A stretch of DNA of 50,262 nt from Bacteroidales bacterium (GCA_017395245.1 JAFPVR010000121.1:1-50262), one strand, 5' to 3'. Positions 28,813-37,831 are shown, numbered from the stretch's first letter. The notes: generated by a model from the sequence alone, not told the origin. Numbers and translations: made by a program.

Positions 28813-29667
28813 ATGAAAACGCAACGATTGATAGGGATTTCCATGGCCGTGTTGCTGTGCCTGACGCTGGTTTCCTGCCGGAAATACAGCGGATTCAAGC
28901 ATGGCTCAGGCTACTACTACCAATACCACCAGCGGAATGACAAAGGAGAACAACCGCAGACCGGCGATTTCGTGGAGGTCAATATGGCCCTGCGTGCCGG
29001 CGATGAGGTGCTCTCCCCGATGACCCAAAACAACATGATGATGGACGAACTTTATCGCGGGGACATCTACACGGCCTTGCGCACGATGTACGTAGGCGAC
29101 AGCGCAACCTTCATCTTCGATGGGAAACGCTTCTACGAGGAATTTCTCGGCATGGGCGAATACCCCTATGGCAAAACCCCCGTTTACGCGGATGTCAAGC
29201 TGTTGAAAATCCTTTCGAAGCAGAGCATTGACCAGGCTACGGAGCAGTACCGCGAGAAGCGCAAGGCGTTGCGGCAACAAGAGGATTCATTGGTGAAGGC
29301 CTACGCCAATGAGAACCATTTCAAGAATATCCACAAGGGCATCTATTATACTGTGAACCGAAAAGGTAATGGCTTGAAGCCGAAGAAGAACCAGACCGTG
29401 CAGATACTTTACAAGGGACGCCGTCTCGACAACTCCTTGTTCGACTTGTGTACCGACCCGGCCCACCCCTGCGTGTTCGAAACCGGCAAGGACCAGATTG
29501 CGCGCGGCATTGACATTATGGTGCAGGAAATGAACGAGGGCGACCAAATTACGGCCGTCTTTTCCTCCTCACTGGCTTTTGGCGACAAAGGCGATGCCGT
29601 TTTCCAAATTCCACCGTTCACTCCTGTGGTCTATGAAATCGAATTGCTCCGAGTTGTGGGCAAGTAA
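28813..29667 (+). CDS. FKBP-type peptidyl-prolyl isomerase lipoprotein, two FKBP-like domains (degenerate)
   Basis: 284 residues. The lipobox is LVSC (Cys22). The N-terminal half (about 35-135) is FKBP-like, with GDFVEVNMALRAGDEVLSPM and MYVGDSATFIFDG. A charged helix (SIDQATEQYREKRKAL) links it to a C-terminal FKBP domain (about 185-280, VQILYKGRRLDNSLFD and GDQITAVFSSSLAFGD). The C-terminal copy lacks the typical V(I)PGW pocket and has the motif only in part, so it may be a chaperone rather than an efficient isomerase. It is clearly paralogous to the next gene along its whole length, and a tandem duplication is the simple explanation. Confidence 0.82.
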   Translation: MKTQRLIGISMAVLLCLTLVSCRKYSGFKHGSGYYYQYHQRNDKGEQPQTGDFVEVNMALRAGDEVLSPMTQNNMMMDELYRGDIYTALRTMYVGDSATFIFDGKRFYEEFLGMGEYPYGKTPVYADVKLLKILSKQSIDQATEQYREKRKALRQQEDSLVKAYANENHFKNIHKGIYYTVNRKGNGLKPKKNQTVQILYKGRRLDNSLFDLCTDPAHPCVFETGKDQIARGIDIMVQEMNEGDQITAVFSSSLAFGDKGDAVFQIPPFTPVVYEIELLRVVGK

Positions 29668-29709
29668 TATACGAACAAAAACGATAAAATAATTTAAAAC
29701 AACAAAAAA

Positions 29710-30579
29710 ATGAGAAAAAACGTAACGAAAATCATGCTGATCGGGCTGGCAGTGGCCACCGTTTTCGCTTTGGGTGCATGCAGCAAGTACAAAGGTTTCA
29801 AGAAAGACAAGTCTGGGTTCTACTACCAGTTCCACGGCGATATCCATGACACCGCCGACCAACCTGAAATTGGCGGCTATGTGGCCATGCTTATGTCCAT
29901 GCATGCAGGTGATTCCACCCTCATCCCCATGACTCCCAATCAGATGCTGGTTGATTCTGTTTATGAGGGCGATATCTTTCAAGCTATCCGTATGATGCAT
30001 GTGGGCGATAGTGCCACTTTCATCCTTGACGGCCCCATGTTCTATGAAAAAATGATGGATGGGGAAGAATATCCTTTTGGAGAAGAACCGATTTATTTCG
30101 ATATCAAGTTGCTCCAAGTAGTGTCAAAGGCTGAGATAGAGAAGGCACAAGCTGAATATCAGGCTCAGTTGGATGCGAGACAAGAGCTGGAAAAGACCGA
30201 AATCGAGAAATATTTAAGCGAGAATCCCGGTTTGAAACAGCAGCCCATTGGTGTTTACGTGAAGTCCGTCAAGAAGGGCACTGGCGACAAGGTAGAACCT
30301 TTGCAGACCGTCAAGGTGCACTACACCGGACGTTTTGTGGACGGCACCGTGTTTGATAGCTCCGTGGAGCGCGGCGAACCCTTCACCTTCACGGTGGGCG
30401 CGGGTAAGGTGATTCCTGGTTGGGATGCCACTGTTTCGGAAATGAAGGTCGGTGACAAGGTTACAGTCCTCATCCCCTCTGATCTCGCTTACGGCGACGG
30501 CTCCATGACTTACGGCTCCATTCCGCCTTATTCCCCTCTGGTGTTCGACATCGAGCTGTTAGAGATTGTGAAGGAATAG
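29710..30579 (+). CDS. FKBP-type peptidyl-prolyl cis-trans isomerase lipoprotein
   Basis: 289 residues with lipobox LGAC (Cys24). The N-terminal FKBP-like half matches the previous protein (HAGDSTLIPMTPNQMLVDS; MHVGDSATFILDGPMFYE). A Lys/Glu-rich helix leads to a canonical C-terminal FKBP domain (about 195-289): VKVHYTGRFVDGTVFDSS, FTVGAGKVIPGWD, and VLIPSDLAYGDG. The pocket residues Tyr, Phe, Asp, Val-Ile, Trp and Tyr are all present, so this copy should be an active isomerase. It is anchored to a membrane facing the periplasm. It is separated from the preceding gene by an AT-rich 42-bp gap. Confidence 0.92.
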   Translation: MRKNVTKIMLIGLAVATVFALGACSKYKGFKKDKSGFYYQFHGDIHDTADQPEIGGYVAMLMSMHAGDSTLIPMTPNQMLVDSVYEGDIFQAIRMMHVGDSATFILDGPMFYEKMMDGEEYPFGEEPIYFDIKLLQVVSKAEIEKAQAEYQAQLDARQELEKTEIEKYLSENPGLKQQPIGVYVKSVKKGTGDKVEPLQTVKVHYTGRFVDGTVFDSSVERGEPFTFTVGAGKVIPGWDATVSEMKVGDKVTVLIPSDLAYGDGSMTYGSIPPYSPLVFDIELLEIVKE

Positions 30580-30580
30580 T

Positions 30581-30663
30581 TTGAGACTTGAGACCTGGAA
30601 CTTAAGACTTAAGACTTGGGATTTGAGACATTAAAAGTCTTAAGTCTTAAGTCTAAAGTCTTA
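30581..30663. repeat. Heptamer tandem repeats forming an 18-bp inverted repeat
   Basis: Seven 7-bp units run from 30581 (TTGAGAC, TTGAGAC, CTGGAAC, TTAAGAC, TTAAGAC, TTGGGAT, TTGAGAC). Four reverse-complement-type units (AGTCTTA) follow from 30636. As a result 30600-30617 and 30635-30652 are perfect 18-bp inverted copies with a 17-bp loop. It lies between the last FKBP gene and tex, and may act as a transcription terminator, though no T run follows. Confidence 0.85.
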
Positions 30664-30683
30664 ATTATCGAAATCCTATAAAA

Positions 30684-32807
30684 ATGTACGCATTACGCAT
30701 TGCGAAAGAGCTGAACCTCACGGAAGAGCAGGTGCGGAACACGCTGGACCTGTTGGAGACGGGTGCCACGATTCCGTTCATCTCGCGCTACCGCAAGGAG
30801 GTTACGGGCTCATTGGATGAGGTGCAGATTGGCAATATCAAAGACCTGTACAACAAATGGTTGGAGCTTGACAAACGTCGTGCCGCCATCTTGGACTCCA
30901 TCCGCGAGCAGGGCAAGCTTACTCCCGAGTTGCAGGAGAAGATTGAGCAGGCCGACACGATGAGTGCCCTGGAGGATCTCTACCTCCCGTACCGGCCCAA
31001 GCGCAAGACCCGTGCGTCGGTGGCTGTGGAAAAGGGTTTGCAGCCGTTGGCCGGGCTGTTGTGGACGCAGCGTCCTGTGGATCTGCACCGCGAAGCCGCC
31101 AAATACATTAGCGCGGAAAAGGGCGTTGCGAACGAGGAAGAGGCCCTGGCCGGAGCCCGTGACATTATTGCGGAACGTATCAGTGAGAGCCCCAGCATCC
31201 GGGCCCGCCTGCGCGGCACGTTCCTGAAGTACAGCCGCATTTCCACCCGCTTGATTCCCGACAAAGTGGATGAGGACGAGAAGTACCGCATCTACTACAA
31301 GGCGGAGGAACCGCTCGCAAAAGCTCCTTCGCACCGTATTTTGGCCATGTTGCGCGGCGAAGAGGAGGGTATCTTGCGCGTGCATATCGCCCCTGACGAG
31401 CAGCGCACGCTCGCCGACCTGAAGCACCGCATTGTCAAGAACAACAGCAACAGCGCCCAACAGGTCTGGATGGCCGCTACCGACTCCTACAAACGGCTCC
31501 TGCAGCCGCAGATGGAGACCGAAATGCGCCATTTTTACAAGGAAAAAGCGGACAAGGAGGCCATCCAGGTGTTTACCAAGAATGCCCGGCAGTTGCTGTT
31601 GGCAGCCCCGCTTGGACAAGTCACTACGTTAGCCATCGACCCCGGTTTTCGCACTGGCTGCAAGGTGGTGATTCTCAACCCGCAAGGCAAACTTCTCTAC
31701 AACGAGACCATCTATCCGCATCCGCCCGTGGCGCAGTACAAGCTCGCTTCCGACAAACTGAAACGTTTAGTGCTTCAGTATCAGGTGGATGCCATCGCCA
31801 TAGGCAACGGCACCGGCGGGCGCGAGACCGAGAATTTCATCCGTCATATTCCCTTTGAACGCGATGTGAAGGCCTTCATGGTGAACGAAAGCGGTGCATC
31901 GGTCTATTCGGCATCGCCAGTGGCCCGTGAGGAATTTCCCGATTACGACGTGACGGTGCGCGGTGCGGTTTCCATCGGTCGTCGCCTCATGGATCCGTTG
32001 GCCGAACTCGTGAAGATTGATCCTAAATCCATCGGGGTGGGGCAGTACCAGCACGACGTGAACCAGAAGATGTTGCAGGAAAGCTTGCAGACCACAGTGG
32101 AGAGTTGTGTCAACTATGTGGGTGTGGAATTGAATACGGCGAGCAAGCAGTTGTTGTCATACGTGTCCGGTGTCGGACCCGCGTTAGCGCAGAATATCAT
32201 CGACTACCGTGACGAACACGGTGCATTCGCCTCCCGCGAGGAGCTGAAGAAGGTGCCGCGTTTCGGCGCGAAAGCCTTCCAGCAGTCGGCTGGATTCTTG
32301 CGCATCCGAGAGGCCGCCAATCCGCTTGATGGCAGCGCGGTGCATCCGGAAAGCTACAAGGTGGTGGAGAAGATGGCCGCCGACCATAATTGTTCCGTCG
32401 CCGACCTGATTGCCAATAAAGATCTGCGACAACAGATTGTGTTACAGGAGTATGTCACCGACAAGGTTGGATTGCCCACGTTGGAAGACATCATGAAGGA
32501 GCTGGCCAAGCCCGGCCGGGATCCGCGCTCTGGTTTCGAAATGTTTGAGTTCGACAAGAGCGTGCATACCATCAACGATTTGACGCCTGGCATGGTACTG
32601 CCCGGCATTATCACCAATATCACGAACTTTGGCTGTTTTGTGGACATCGGCGTTCACCAGGACGGCCTCATCCACATCAGCCGCTTGAGCGACCGTCGCA
32701 TCTCCGACCCCTCCGAAGTCGTTCACCTGAATCAGCATGTGACCGTGCGCGTGGAGGGTGTGGAAGTGGACCGCAAACGCATCAGTCTGGTGTTGGAGAA
32801 GATGTGA
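30684..32807 (+). CDS. tex: Tex-family RNA-binding transcription accessory protein
   Basis: 707 residues, somewhat shorter than the ~770 of proteobacterial Tex. The helical N-terminal Tex region (1-190) includes ATIPFISRYRKEVTGSLDE and YLPYRPKRKTRA. A YqgF/RNase H-like domain starts near 315 (TTLAIDPGFRTGCKVVIL). Helix-hairpin-helix repeats lie around 490-560 (SYVSGVGPALAQNIIDYR). A C-terminal S1 domain starts near 633 (TPGMVLPGIITNITNFGCFV). Tex binds nucleic acid and affects transcription and RNA metabolism; the bacterial role is not settled. It is cytoplasmic and looks monocistronic, flanked by heptamer repeats on both sides. Confidence 0.95.
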   Translation: MYALRIAKELNLTEEQVRNTLDLLETGATIPFISRYRKEVTGSLDEVQIGNIKDLYNKWLELDKRRAAILDSIREQGKLTPELQEKIEQADTMSALEDLYLPYRPKRKTRASVAVEKGLQPLAGLLWTQRPVDLHREAAKYISAEKGVANEEEALAGARDIIAERISESPSIRARLRGTFLKYSRISTRLIPDKVDEDEKYRIYYKAEEPLAKAPSHRILAMLRGEEEGILRVHIAPDEQRTLADLKHRIVKNNSNSAQQVWMAATDSYKRLLQPQMETEMRHFYKEKADKEAIQVFTKNARQLLLAAPLGQVTTLAIDPGFRTGCKVVILNPQGKLLYNETIYPHPPVAQYKLASDKLKRLVLQYQVDAIAIGNGTGGRETENFIRHIPFERDVKAFMVNESGASVYSASPVAREEFPDYDVTVRGAVSIGRRLMDPLAELVKIDPKSIGVGQYQHDVNQKMLQESLQTTVESCVNYVGVELNTASKQLLSYVSGVGPALAQNIIDYRDEHGAFASREELKKVPRFGAKAFQQSAGFLRIREAANPLDGSAVHPESYKVVEKMAADHNCSVADLIANKDLRQQIVLQEYVTDKVGLPTLEDIMKELAKPGRDPRSGFEMFEFDKSVHTINDLTPGMVLPGIITNITNFGCFVDIGVHQDGLIHISRLSDRRISDPSEVVHLNQHVTVRVEGVEVDRKRISLVLEKM

Positions 32808-32811
32808 GACA

Positions 32812-32841
32812 TGTAGAGACGGGGCGCGCCCCGTCTCTACA
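32812..32841. repeat. 30-bp perfect palindrome (TGTAGAGACG family), copy 1
   Basis: Arms TGTAGAGACG and CGTCTCTACA enclose the self-complementary centre GGGCGCGCCC. It starts 4 bp after the tex stop codon. Two further copies with different centres occur at 41418 and 41482. As RNA it would form a 15-bp hairpin, so it may end tex transcription, although no T run follows. Confidence 0.9.
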
Positions 32842-32869
32842 ATGAAACCTGAATCTTGAAACTTGAAAC
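32842..32869. repeat. Four heptamer tandem repeats upstream of the Nudix gene
   Basis: ATGAAAC, CTGAATC, TTGAAAC and TTGAAAC follow the palindrome with exact 7-bp period. They resemble the TTGAGAC units at 30581 on the other side of tex. The array ends 6 bp before the Nudix gene start codon. Confidence 0.75.
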
Positions 32870-32875
32870 TCGATT

Positions 32876-33574
32876 ATGGGAGAAAACGTGAAACCTTTCC
32901 AATATGATTATTGGCGGCCGTCGGTGGCCGCTGACAATGTGGTCTACCGTTTCGACGGCAAGACCATGCAGGTGCTGTTGATAAAGCGCGGGAACGAGCC
33001 TTTCAAGGGCAAATGGGCGCTGCCTGGCGGCTTCCTTGAGGAGAACGAGACATTGCAGGAGGGTGCGTTGCGGGAGCTCAAGGAGGAGACGGGCATTGTG
33101 CCGCGTTACACGGCTGAACTATGCACTTGTAGCGGTGTGGACCGCGATCCGCGCACGCGGGTTATCTCTGCCGTTTTTTACTCGTTTGTCCGCGATGTCG
33201 AGGGTGTGGCCGGCGACGATGCCGCCGACATCTGTTGGTTCGACATCCATAATCTGCCCGAGCTGGCCTTTGATCACGCTGAGGTGATGGAAAAAGCCAT
33301 TCATCGGCTGCGTGTCAGTATGAAGTATTCACCGTACTTCTTCTATCTGTTGGATGATGTTTTCACGCTGCCGGACCTTTGGCGGATGTGGACGTATGTC
33401 TATAAAAAGAAGATGGACCGGCGCAATTTCCAAAAGCATTGGATTGCTTTCGGTGCGGTGACAGGTGTCATCGAACCTGTCGTGGATTCGTCGAAGTCCC
33501 CCCGTTCCCCGAAGTTTTACCGCTTCAACGAGGCGGCATACCTGAAGTACATAAAAAGCAACTCTTGCTGGTGA
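32876..33574 (+). CDS. NrtR-like regulator: Nudix domain plus winged-helix DNA-binding domain
   Basis: 232 residues, the length of NrtR-type regulators. The N-terminal Nudix fold (about 15-145) has a complete Nudix box with correct spacing: GFLEEN, E, then RELKEETGI. The C-terminal 80 residues look like the winged helix of this family (LDDVFTLPDLWRMWTYVYKK, then RRNFQKHWI). NrtR proteins sense ADP-ribose-like ligands and repress NAD or sugar catabolism genes. The intact Nudix box means hydrolase activity is possible, whereas many NrtRs lose it. No target operon is adjacent, so the regulon is unknown. The start ATG is the one following the heptamer repeats. Confidence 0.85.
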   Translation: MGENVKPFQYDYWRPSVAADNVVYRFDGKTMQVLLIKRGNEPFKGKWALPGGFLEENETLQEGALRELKEETGIVPRYTAELCTCSGVDRDPRTRVISAVFYSFVRDVEGVAGDDAADICWFDIHNLPELAFDHAEVMEKAIHRLRVSMKYSPYFFYLLDDVFTLPDLWRMWTYVYKKKMDRRNFQKHWIAFGAVTGVIEPVVDSSKSPRSPKFYRFNEAAYLKYIKSNSCW

Positions 33575-33640
33575 GGCGTGTGTTTTGCCCTGCCTGAATC
33601 CGTTTTTTTTCAACAGCGTACGAAGTATGGATTTTTTTAT

Positions 33641-33648
33641 TACTTTTG
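33641..33648 (+). promoter_or_regulatory. -7 promoter element for the DUF4328-like gene
   Basis: TACTTTTG matches TAnnTTTG and lies about 70 bp before the start codon. I see no convincing -33 TTTG at the right spacing. Confidence 0.45.
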
Positions 33649-33718
33649 CTACGCGCTATGTTAGCGTTATTGTTTTTTATAACTTTCTGAAAATTAGTAA
33701 TATAAAATAATCTTAAGT

Positions 33719-34663
33719 ATGAAAAAATTGACAGACAACACCTCTTTGGGCAAGCTTATTCTGCTTTGCAACGTGGTCGTTTTGGTGCTTTTCATCATCT
33801 CCATGCTTTTTTTGATGAAATTTGACAAGACCAACCAAGCCGTCATCCAAGAGCGCAACCATTACAACAAACTGTATGAAGGATACGCGACGGCGCAGCA
33901 CCCGCTCAAGCAAGACAGTGCGGAAGTGGCTTACTACCAGTACAAACTGGATACGTTGCAGCAGAAGACTGCCGCCTCAAAGGACGAGAAGAAAGCTCTT
34001 GACGAAAGCATTGAGGTTACGAAGCAGACTCTCGCCGACAAGAAGAAACAACAGGCCGACAATCTCGCCAAACTCGCTGAACTGGAAAAAGAGTACGGCC
34101 CCGTGCAAAAGAACTGGGAACAGCTCAATGCTGACAATGACGCTGCAAAGAAGAAATTCTGGGTGATTGCATGGATTACCATCATCGCTTTCTTGGCGAA
34201 AACCTTCGTCTTCGCGATGTGGGGTGCCAAGAACAACCAGAATCTCCAAAACATCGCTCCGTGGATGAAAGATGGTATGAAACCTTGGATGTCCTACGTG
34301 GCTTGGTTTGTGCCGTTCTACAACCTTATTAAGCCCTTGTCTTTCTTCAAAGAAGTTTGGAACGAGACCGACTATGCGCTTGAGAACGCCGATGTTGTTG
34401 CCCGCGATGAGAATAAAATCGACAATTCAAACATCTATATGGCCATTTGGTGGGGATTCCTTCTCCTTAGCGTTTGGGTGATGAACTTCATTCTCTTCCT
34501 CACTTTCTTCCGCGAAGGCGCGTTCTTCACCAAATTCAACCATGGCGGTCTTACGGTAGGTGCTATTGTCGTTATGCTTATCGCGATGGGCATTGAAGCT
34601 TTCCTCATTATCCAATACAACAAGAAAAACAAAAAGTTGGTTGATAACGAGAGCAAATTCTAA
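33719..34663 (+). CDS. DUF4328-like membrane protein with coiled coil
   Basis: 314 residues. One membrane span lies at about 12-33, then a long Lys/Gln/Asp-rich coiled coil (about 40-140) predicted to lie on one side of the membrane. A span follows (about 142-165). The region PWMSYVAWFVPFYNLIKPLSFFKEVW strings together the DUF4328 hallmark residues (W-FVPF-NL-P---EVW). Two further spans lie near 240-265 and 275-300. DUF4328 proteins are uncharacterised. The coiled-coil insertion between spans one and two is not something I recall as standard for the family. The gene is single, with its own -7 element and terminator. Confidence 0.75.
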   Translation: MKKLTDNTSLGKLILLCNVVVLVLFIISMLFLMKFDKTNQAVIQERNHYNKLYEGYATAQHPLKQDSAEVAYYQYKLDTLQQKTAASKDEKKALDESIEVTKQTLADKKKQQADNLAKLAELEKEYGPVQKNWEQLNADNDAAKKKFWVIAWITIIAFLAKTFVFAMWGAKNNQNLQNIAPWMKDGMKPWMSYVAWFVPFYNLIKPLSFFKEVWNETDYALENADVVARDENKIDNSNIYMAIWWGFLLLSVWVMNFILFLTFFREGAFFTKFNHGGLTVGAIVVMLIAMGIEAFLIIQYNKKNKKLVDNESKF

Positions 34664-34694
34664 TCTCCAAGACGAAAAACTACAATATTATATT

Positions 34695-34720
34695 AAGCGG
34701 GACTTCGGTTCCGCTTTTTT
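34695..34720 (+). terminator. Rho-independent terminator of the DUF4328-like gene
   Basis: AAGCGG and CCGCTT form the stem around GAC-TTCG-GTT, followed by six T residues. It lies 31 bp after the stop. The converging minus-strand glycosyltransferase gene ends 50 bp further on and might use the hairpin in reverse, although its T run there is poor. Confidence 0.88.
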
Positions 34721-34770
34721 ATTGCCTGTTGGTGTAATGAAATTATTAGAGATTTGCGCGTGATGTGAGG

Positions 34771-35895
34771 TCAGGGGAGGGCTTTCTCGATGGTTTGCCA
34801 GAGCAATTCCGCCGTGCGGTCCCATGTGTAAAGGCCTTTTCGGGCTTTGCCTTTTTCTATCAGCGTGTTGCGTAACAGGGGATCTTGATAAAGCTGTTCC
34901 ATGGCTTGGGCAATTTCCTCCACGTCGTAGGGGTTTACGAGCAACGCGGCATCCCCGGCGATTTCGGGCATGGAGGAGATGTTGGAGGTAATGACCGCCG
35001 TATGGGCGTTGAAAGCGTCCACAATGGGCTGTCCGAAACCTTCAAACAGGGAAGCATAGACCATGGCGGTGGCGGCGGCGGTCAGGGCGCTCAGTTCGTC
35101 GAGTTGGCGGCGGCCGAGCATGACCACATCCTCGCGGTGGCGCATGGCCAAGTAGGTGTCCTCGATCTCGCCGGCCCACCATTTTTTGTCGCCGACTACC
35201 ACAAGCTTCATCGGACTGCCGGTGCGCTCCTTAAACAGGTCGAATGCCCGGAACACGTTGTCCAGATTCTTGCGCTTGTGAATGAGCCCTACGAAGAGGA
35301 AGAAATCGTGGCCGTCCGTATATTGTTGTTTTACAGCAATCTGCTGTTCTTCCGTATAAGGCTTGTACGCGGTGTTCGCGCCGTTGTATACCACGTCGAT
35401 AGTTTCCACCGGAACTTGATAGCTTTGGTGGATGTCGTCGCGGCTGAATTGCGAGACGGTGGCGAGTCTTGTGGCATTGCGGGCGAACTTCGGGAAAAAG
35501 CGGTCGTAGTAGCGTCGCACGACGGGCGGCACAAATTCGGGGTGGTGCAGGAAGTTGAGGTCGTGGATGACGTTTACGCTCGGGATGTCGAGGCGGGTGG
35601 GAATCCAACCGTCTGTGGAAAGGAAAAAATCGGGCTTTATCTTTTTGAGTTTCAACGGAATGCCGTGCTCAAAGAAAAGATACCAGAGGTAAGGGTGACG
35701 CGCTTGCGGGTGTGCGACAATAGGTGTGACATTCTCGCCGAAGACGAACGATTCGTCGTATTCGCGGTCGAAAAGGAAGTAGAATTGGTGCTCGGGATGC
35801 GCTTGTGTTATTCGGGCGAGGGTTTCGCGGGTGAATATACCGATACCTTCCAGTCTGTTCTTGAGTAGCAGGCGGGTGTTAACAGCGATTTTCAT
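34771..35895 (-). CDS. Glycosyltransferase family 4 (GT-B fold)
   Basis: 374 residues. The N-terminal Rossmann half starts MKIAVNTRLLLKNRLEGIGIF, with the glycine-containing loop that faces the acceptor; VNVIHDLNFLHHPEF is the usual 'hD' strand. The C-terminal half has FLFVGLIHKRKNLDNVFRAF, then YASLFEGFGQPIVDAFN, the ExxxxxxE-type nucleotide-sugar site of GT4 enzymes (Glu of FEGFG and the downstream acidic region). It likely transfers a hexose from an NDP-sugar onto a cell-surface glycan or lipid. No other glycan genes are next to it apart from the nucleotidyltransferase at 39.5 kb. It starts 6 bp after recJ and is probably co-transcribed with it. Confidence 0.9.
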   Translation of the reverse strand: MKIAVNTRLLLKNRLEGIGIFTRETLARITQAHPEHQFYFLFDREYDESFVFGENVTPIVAHPQARHPYLWYLFFEHGIPLKLKKIKPDFFLSTDGWIPTRLDIPSVNVIHDLNFLHHPEFVPPVVRRYYDRFFPKFARNATRLATVSQFSRDDIHQSYQVPVETIDVVYNGANTAYKPYTEEQQIAVKQQYTDGHDFFLFVGLIHKRKNLDNVFRAFDLFKERTGSPMKLVVVGDKKWWAGEIEDTYLAMRHREDVVMLGRRQLDELSALTAAATAMVYASLFEGFGQPIVDAFNAHTAVITSNISSMPEIAGDAALLVNPYDVEEIAQAMEQLYQDPLLRNTLIEKGKARKGLYTWDRTAELLWQTIEKALP

Positions 35896-35901
35896 GTCGG
35901 A

Positions 35902-37749
35902 TTACGCTTTGTGGTCGCTGCTGGTGCGGTAGGTGTAGTCGTCAGACGGGTCGCTTGACGCGTCCTGTGCGTCCGCAACGGGGCTTGCGGGTTCTATGTC
36001 CTTGATGTTCAGCTGGGTGCTCACCACATTGTTCCAGCGGTTTTCCTCAACATGGTAGAGCACGTTGAACGGTTTCGAATCGCTGACGACAGGCAGGAAC
36101 GCTTTCTGGTTGAAGGCGATGCCGTCGAAAGAGCTGCTACGTTCGTAAGGACTCAGAATCTTGCATTTCAGGTGCTTGTCGCCGACGATGCGGGCATTTC
36201 CTTCGTCCACCACGCCGTCAGTCTCGAAAATGGGCTCCATGTTGCCGGGACCGAACGGGGCGAACTGTTTCAGGTGTTTCAGGAATGACGGGGTTATCTC
36301 GGACAACTTGAGGCGCATGTCGACGGTGATTTCCGGCTCGTAGGCCGACTCATCGAGGTTTTCTTTGACATACTCCTCAAAACGTTGGGAGAATTCTTCG
36401 AGGTTTTCCTGTTTCATGGTCAGACCGGCGGCGTATTTGTGCCCGCCGAAGTGTTCAAGCAGGTCTGCGCAGGAGTCGATGCCGTCGTAGATGTTGAACT
36501 CCTTGACGGAGCGGGCGGAGCCAGTGATGAGGCCGTCGTCGGAGCTCATGAGCACGATGGTGGGCTTGTAGAACTCCTCCACGAGACGGGAGGCCACGAT
36601 ACCGATGATGCCCTTTTCCCACTGCGGGTTGTAAACAACGATGCTCTTGCGGTTTTCGAACTCGTGGGAGTTGCGGATCATATCCATTGCCTCCTCGGTC
36701 GCGTTTTTGTCCTTCTGCTTGCGCTCGTTGTTCTGTTTGTTGATGCGGTTGCTGATTTCCATCGACTTGTCCTCGTCTTCCACAATGAAGAGGCGGACAG
36801 ATTCGCGGGCACTCTTGATACGGCCGGCGGCATTGATGCGCGGTCCAACGTAAAACACTAAGTCAGAGATGGATATGACGCGGGTAAAGAAGGTGTCCTC
36901 GCTAAAGGGAGGATAGGTTCTCATCTTGATGCCGGCTTGGTCGAGGATGGCGCGGATGCCCATGCGCGGAATCTTGTTGATCATTTCGAGGCCGAAGTGG
37001 GCGAGGATGCGGTTTTCGCCAGTGATGGCCACGATGTCGCAGGCAATACTGACGGCCACGAGGTCCATGCGCTTAAGCCACAATTCGTCAGGGAGCTCGT
37101 TGCGGAAGCAGTAGCCTTGCACAAGTTTGAAACCGACGCCGCAACCGGAGAGTTCTTTGTAAGGATAGGTGCAGTCCTTGCGCTTGGGGTCGAGGATGGC
37201 GAGCGCATTGGGCAGTGTGTCGCCTTCCAAGTGGTGGTCGGTGATGATGACATCAATGCCGTACTCGTTGGCCAGGTCAACCATGTCGTTGGCCTTGATA
37301 CCGCAGTCGAGGGAGATGAGCAAGTTGATGCCGTTTTCCTTGCAGAATTGGATGCCCTTTTCGGTGATGCCGTAGCCCTCGGTGTAGCGGTCCGGGATAT
37401 AATATTTGATGTATTCGTGGGCGTCGGCGCCGCGGATTTCGCAGAGGAAAGAATAGACCAATGCGACGGCGGAAGTGCCGTCCACATCGTAGTCACCATA
37501 GACCATGATTCGCTCGTCGTGGATGATGGCCTTGGAGAGGCGATCCACGGCTTTGGCCATGTCTTTCATCAGGAAAGGGTCGTGAAGTTTCTCAATATTG
37601 GGTTCGAAGAAGTCACGCGCTTGTTGCACGGTAGTGATGCCGCGCTGTGCCAAGAGCGTGGCCAACGGACGTTCAAGATGCAGATTGTCACACAGTTGTG
37701 TAACAACCGCCTCGTCCGGAAGCTCTTTTACAACCCAATGTTTCTTCAT
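35902..37749 (-). CDS. recJ: Single-stranded-DNA-specific exonuclease RecJ
   Basis: 615 residues. The DHH-family motifs are in order: VYGDYDVDGTSAVAL (motif I), SLDCGIKAND, IITDHHLEGD (motif III DHH), LDPKRKDCTYPYKELSGCGV, and PRINAAGRI in the core. The DHHA1 domain shows GSARSVKEFN and FGGHKYAAGLTM, followed by the OB-fold domain (FAPFGPGNMEPIF). RecJ is the 5'-to-3' ssDNA exonuclease used in recombination repair and mismatch repair. The C-terminal ~25 residues (PVADAQDASSDPSDD...) are a low-complexity acidic tail. It has a promoter of its own upstream and leads into the glycosyltransferase gene. Confidence 0.96.
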   Translation of the reverse strand: MKKHWVVKELPDEAVVTQLCDNLHLERPLATLLAQRGITTVQQARDFFEPNIEKLHDPFLMKDMAKAVDRLSKAIIHDERIMVYGDYDVDGTSAVALVYSFLCEIRGADAHEYIKYYIPDRYTEGYGITEKGIQFCKENGINLLISLDCGIKANDMVDLANEYGIDVIITDHHLEGDTLPNALAILDPKRKDCTYPYKELSGCGVGFKLVQGYCFRNELPDELWLKRMDLVAVSIACDIVAITGENRILAHFGLEMINKIPRMGIRAILDQAGIKMRTYPPFSEDTFFTRVISISDLVFYVGPRINAAGRIKSARESVRLFIVEDEDKSMEISNRINKQNNERKQKDKNATEEAMDMIRNSHEFENRKSIVVYNPQWEKGIIGIVASRLVEEFYKPTIVLMSSDDGLITGSARSVKEFNIYDGIDSCADLLEHFGGHKYAAGLTMKQENLEEFSQRFEEYVKENLDESAYEPEITVDMRLKLSEITPSFLKHLKQFAPFGPGNMEPIFETDGVVDEGNARIVGDKHLKCKILSPYERSSSFDGIAFNQKAFLPVVSDSKPFNVLYHVEENRWNNVVSTQLNIKDIEPASPVADAQDASSDPSDDYTYRTSSDHKA

Positions 37750-37774
37750 TTTTTACCTTTTAAAAACTGCGCTG

Positions 37775-37805
37775 CAAATATAAAGATTTTTTCTATTATT
37801 TGCAA
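37775..37805 (-). promoter_or_regulatory. Promoter of recJ
   Basis: On the minus strand a perfect -7 element TATATTTG (37782 down to 37775) is preceded, 19 bp away, by TTGC (37805-37802), near the TTTG consensus. The start codon of recJ is 25 bp downstream of the -7 element. Confidence 0.6.
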
Positions 37806-37831
37806 CCCCACTTTTTTTTCAATTTTTTTTA

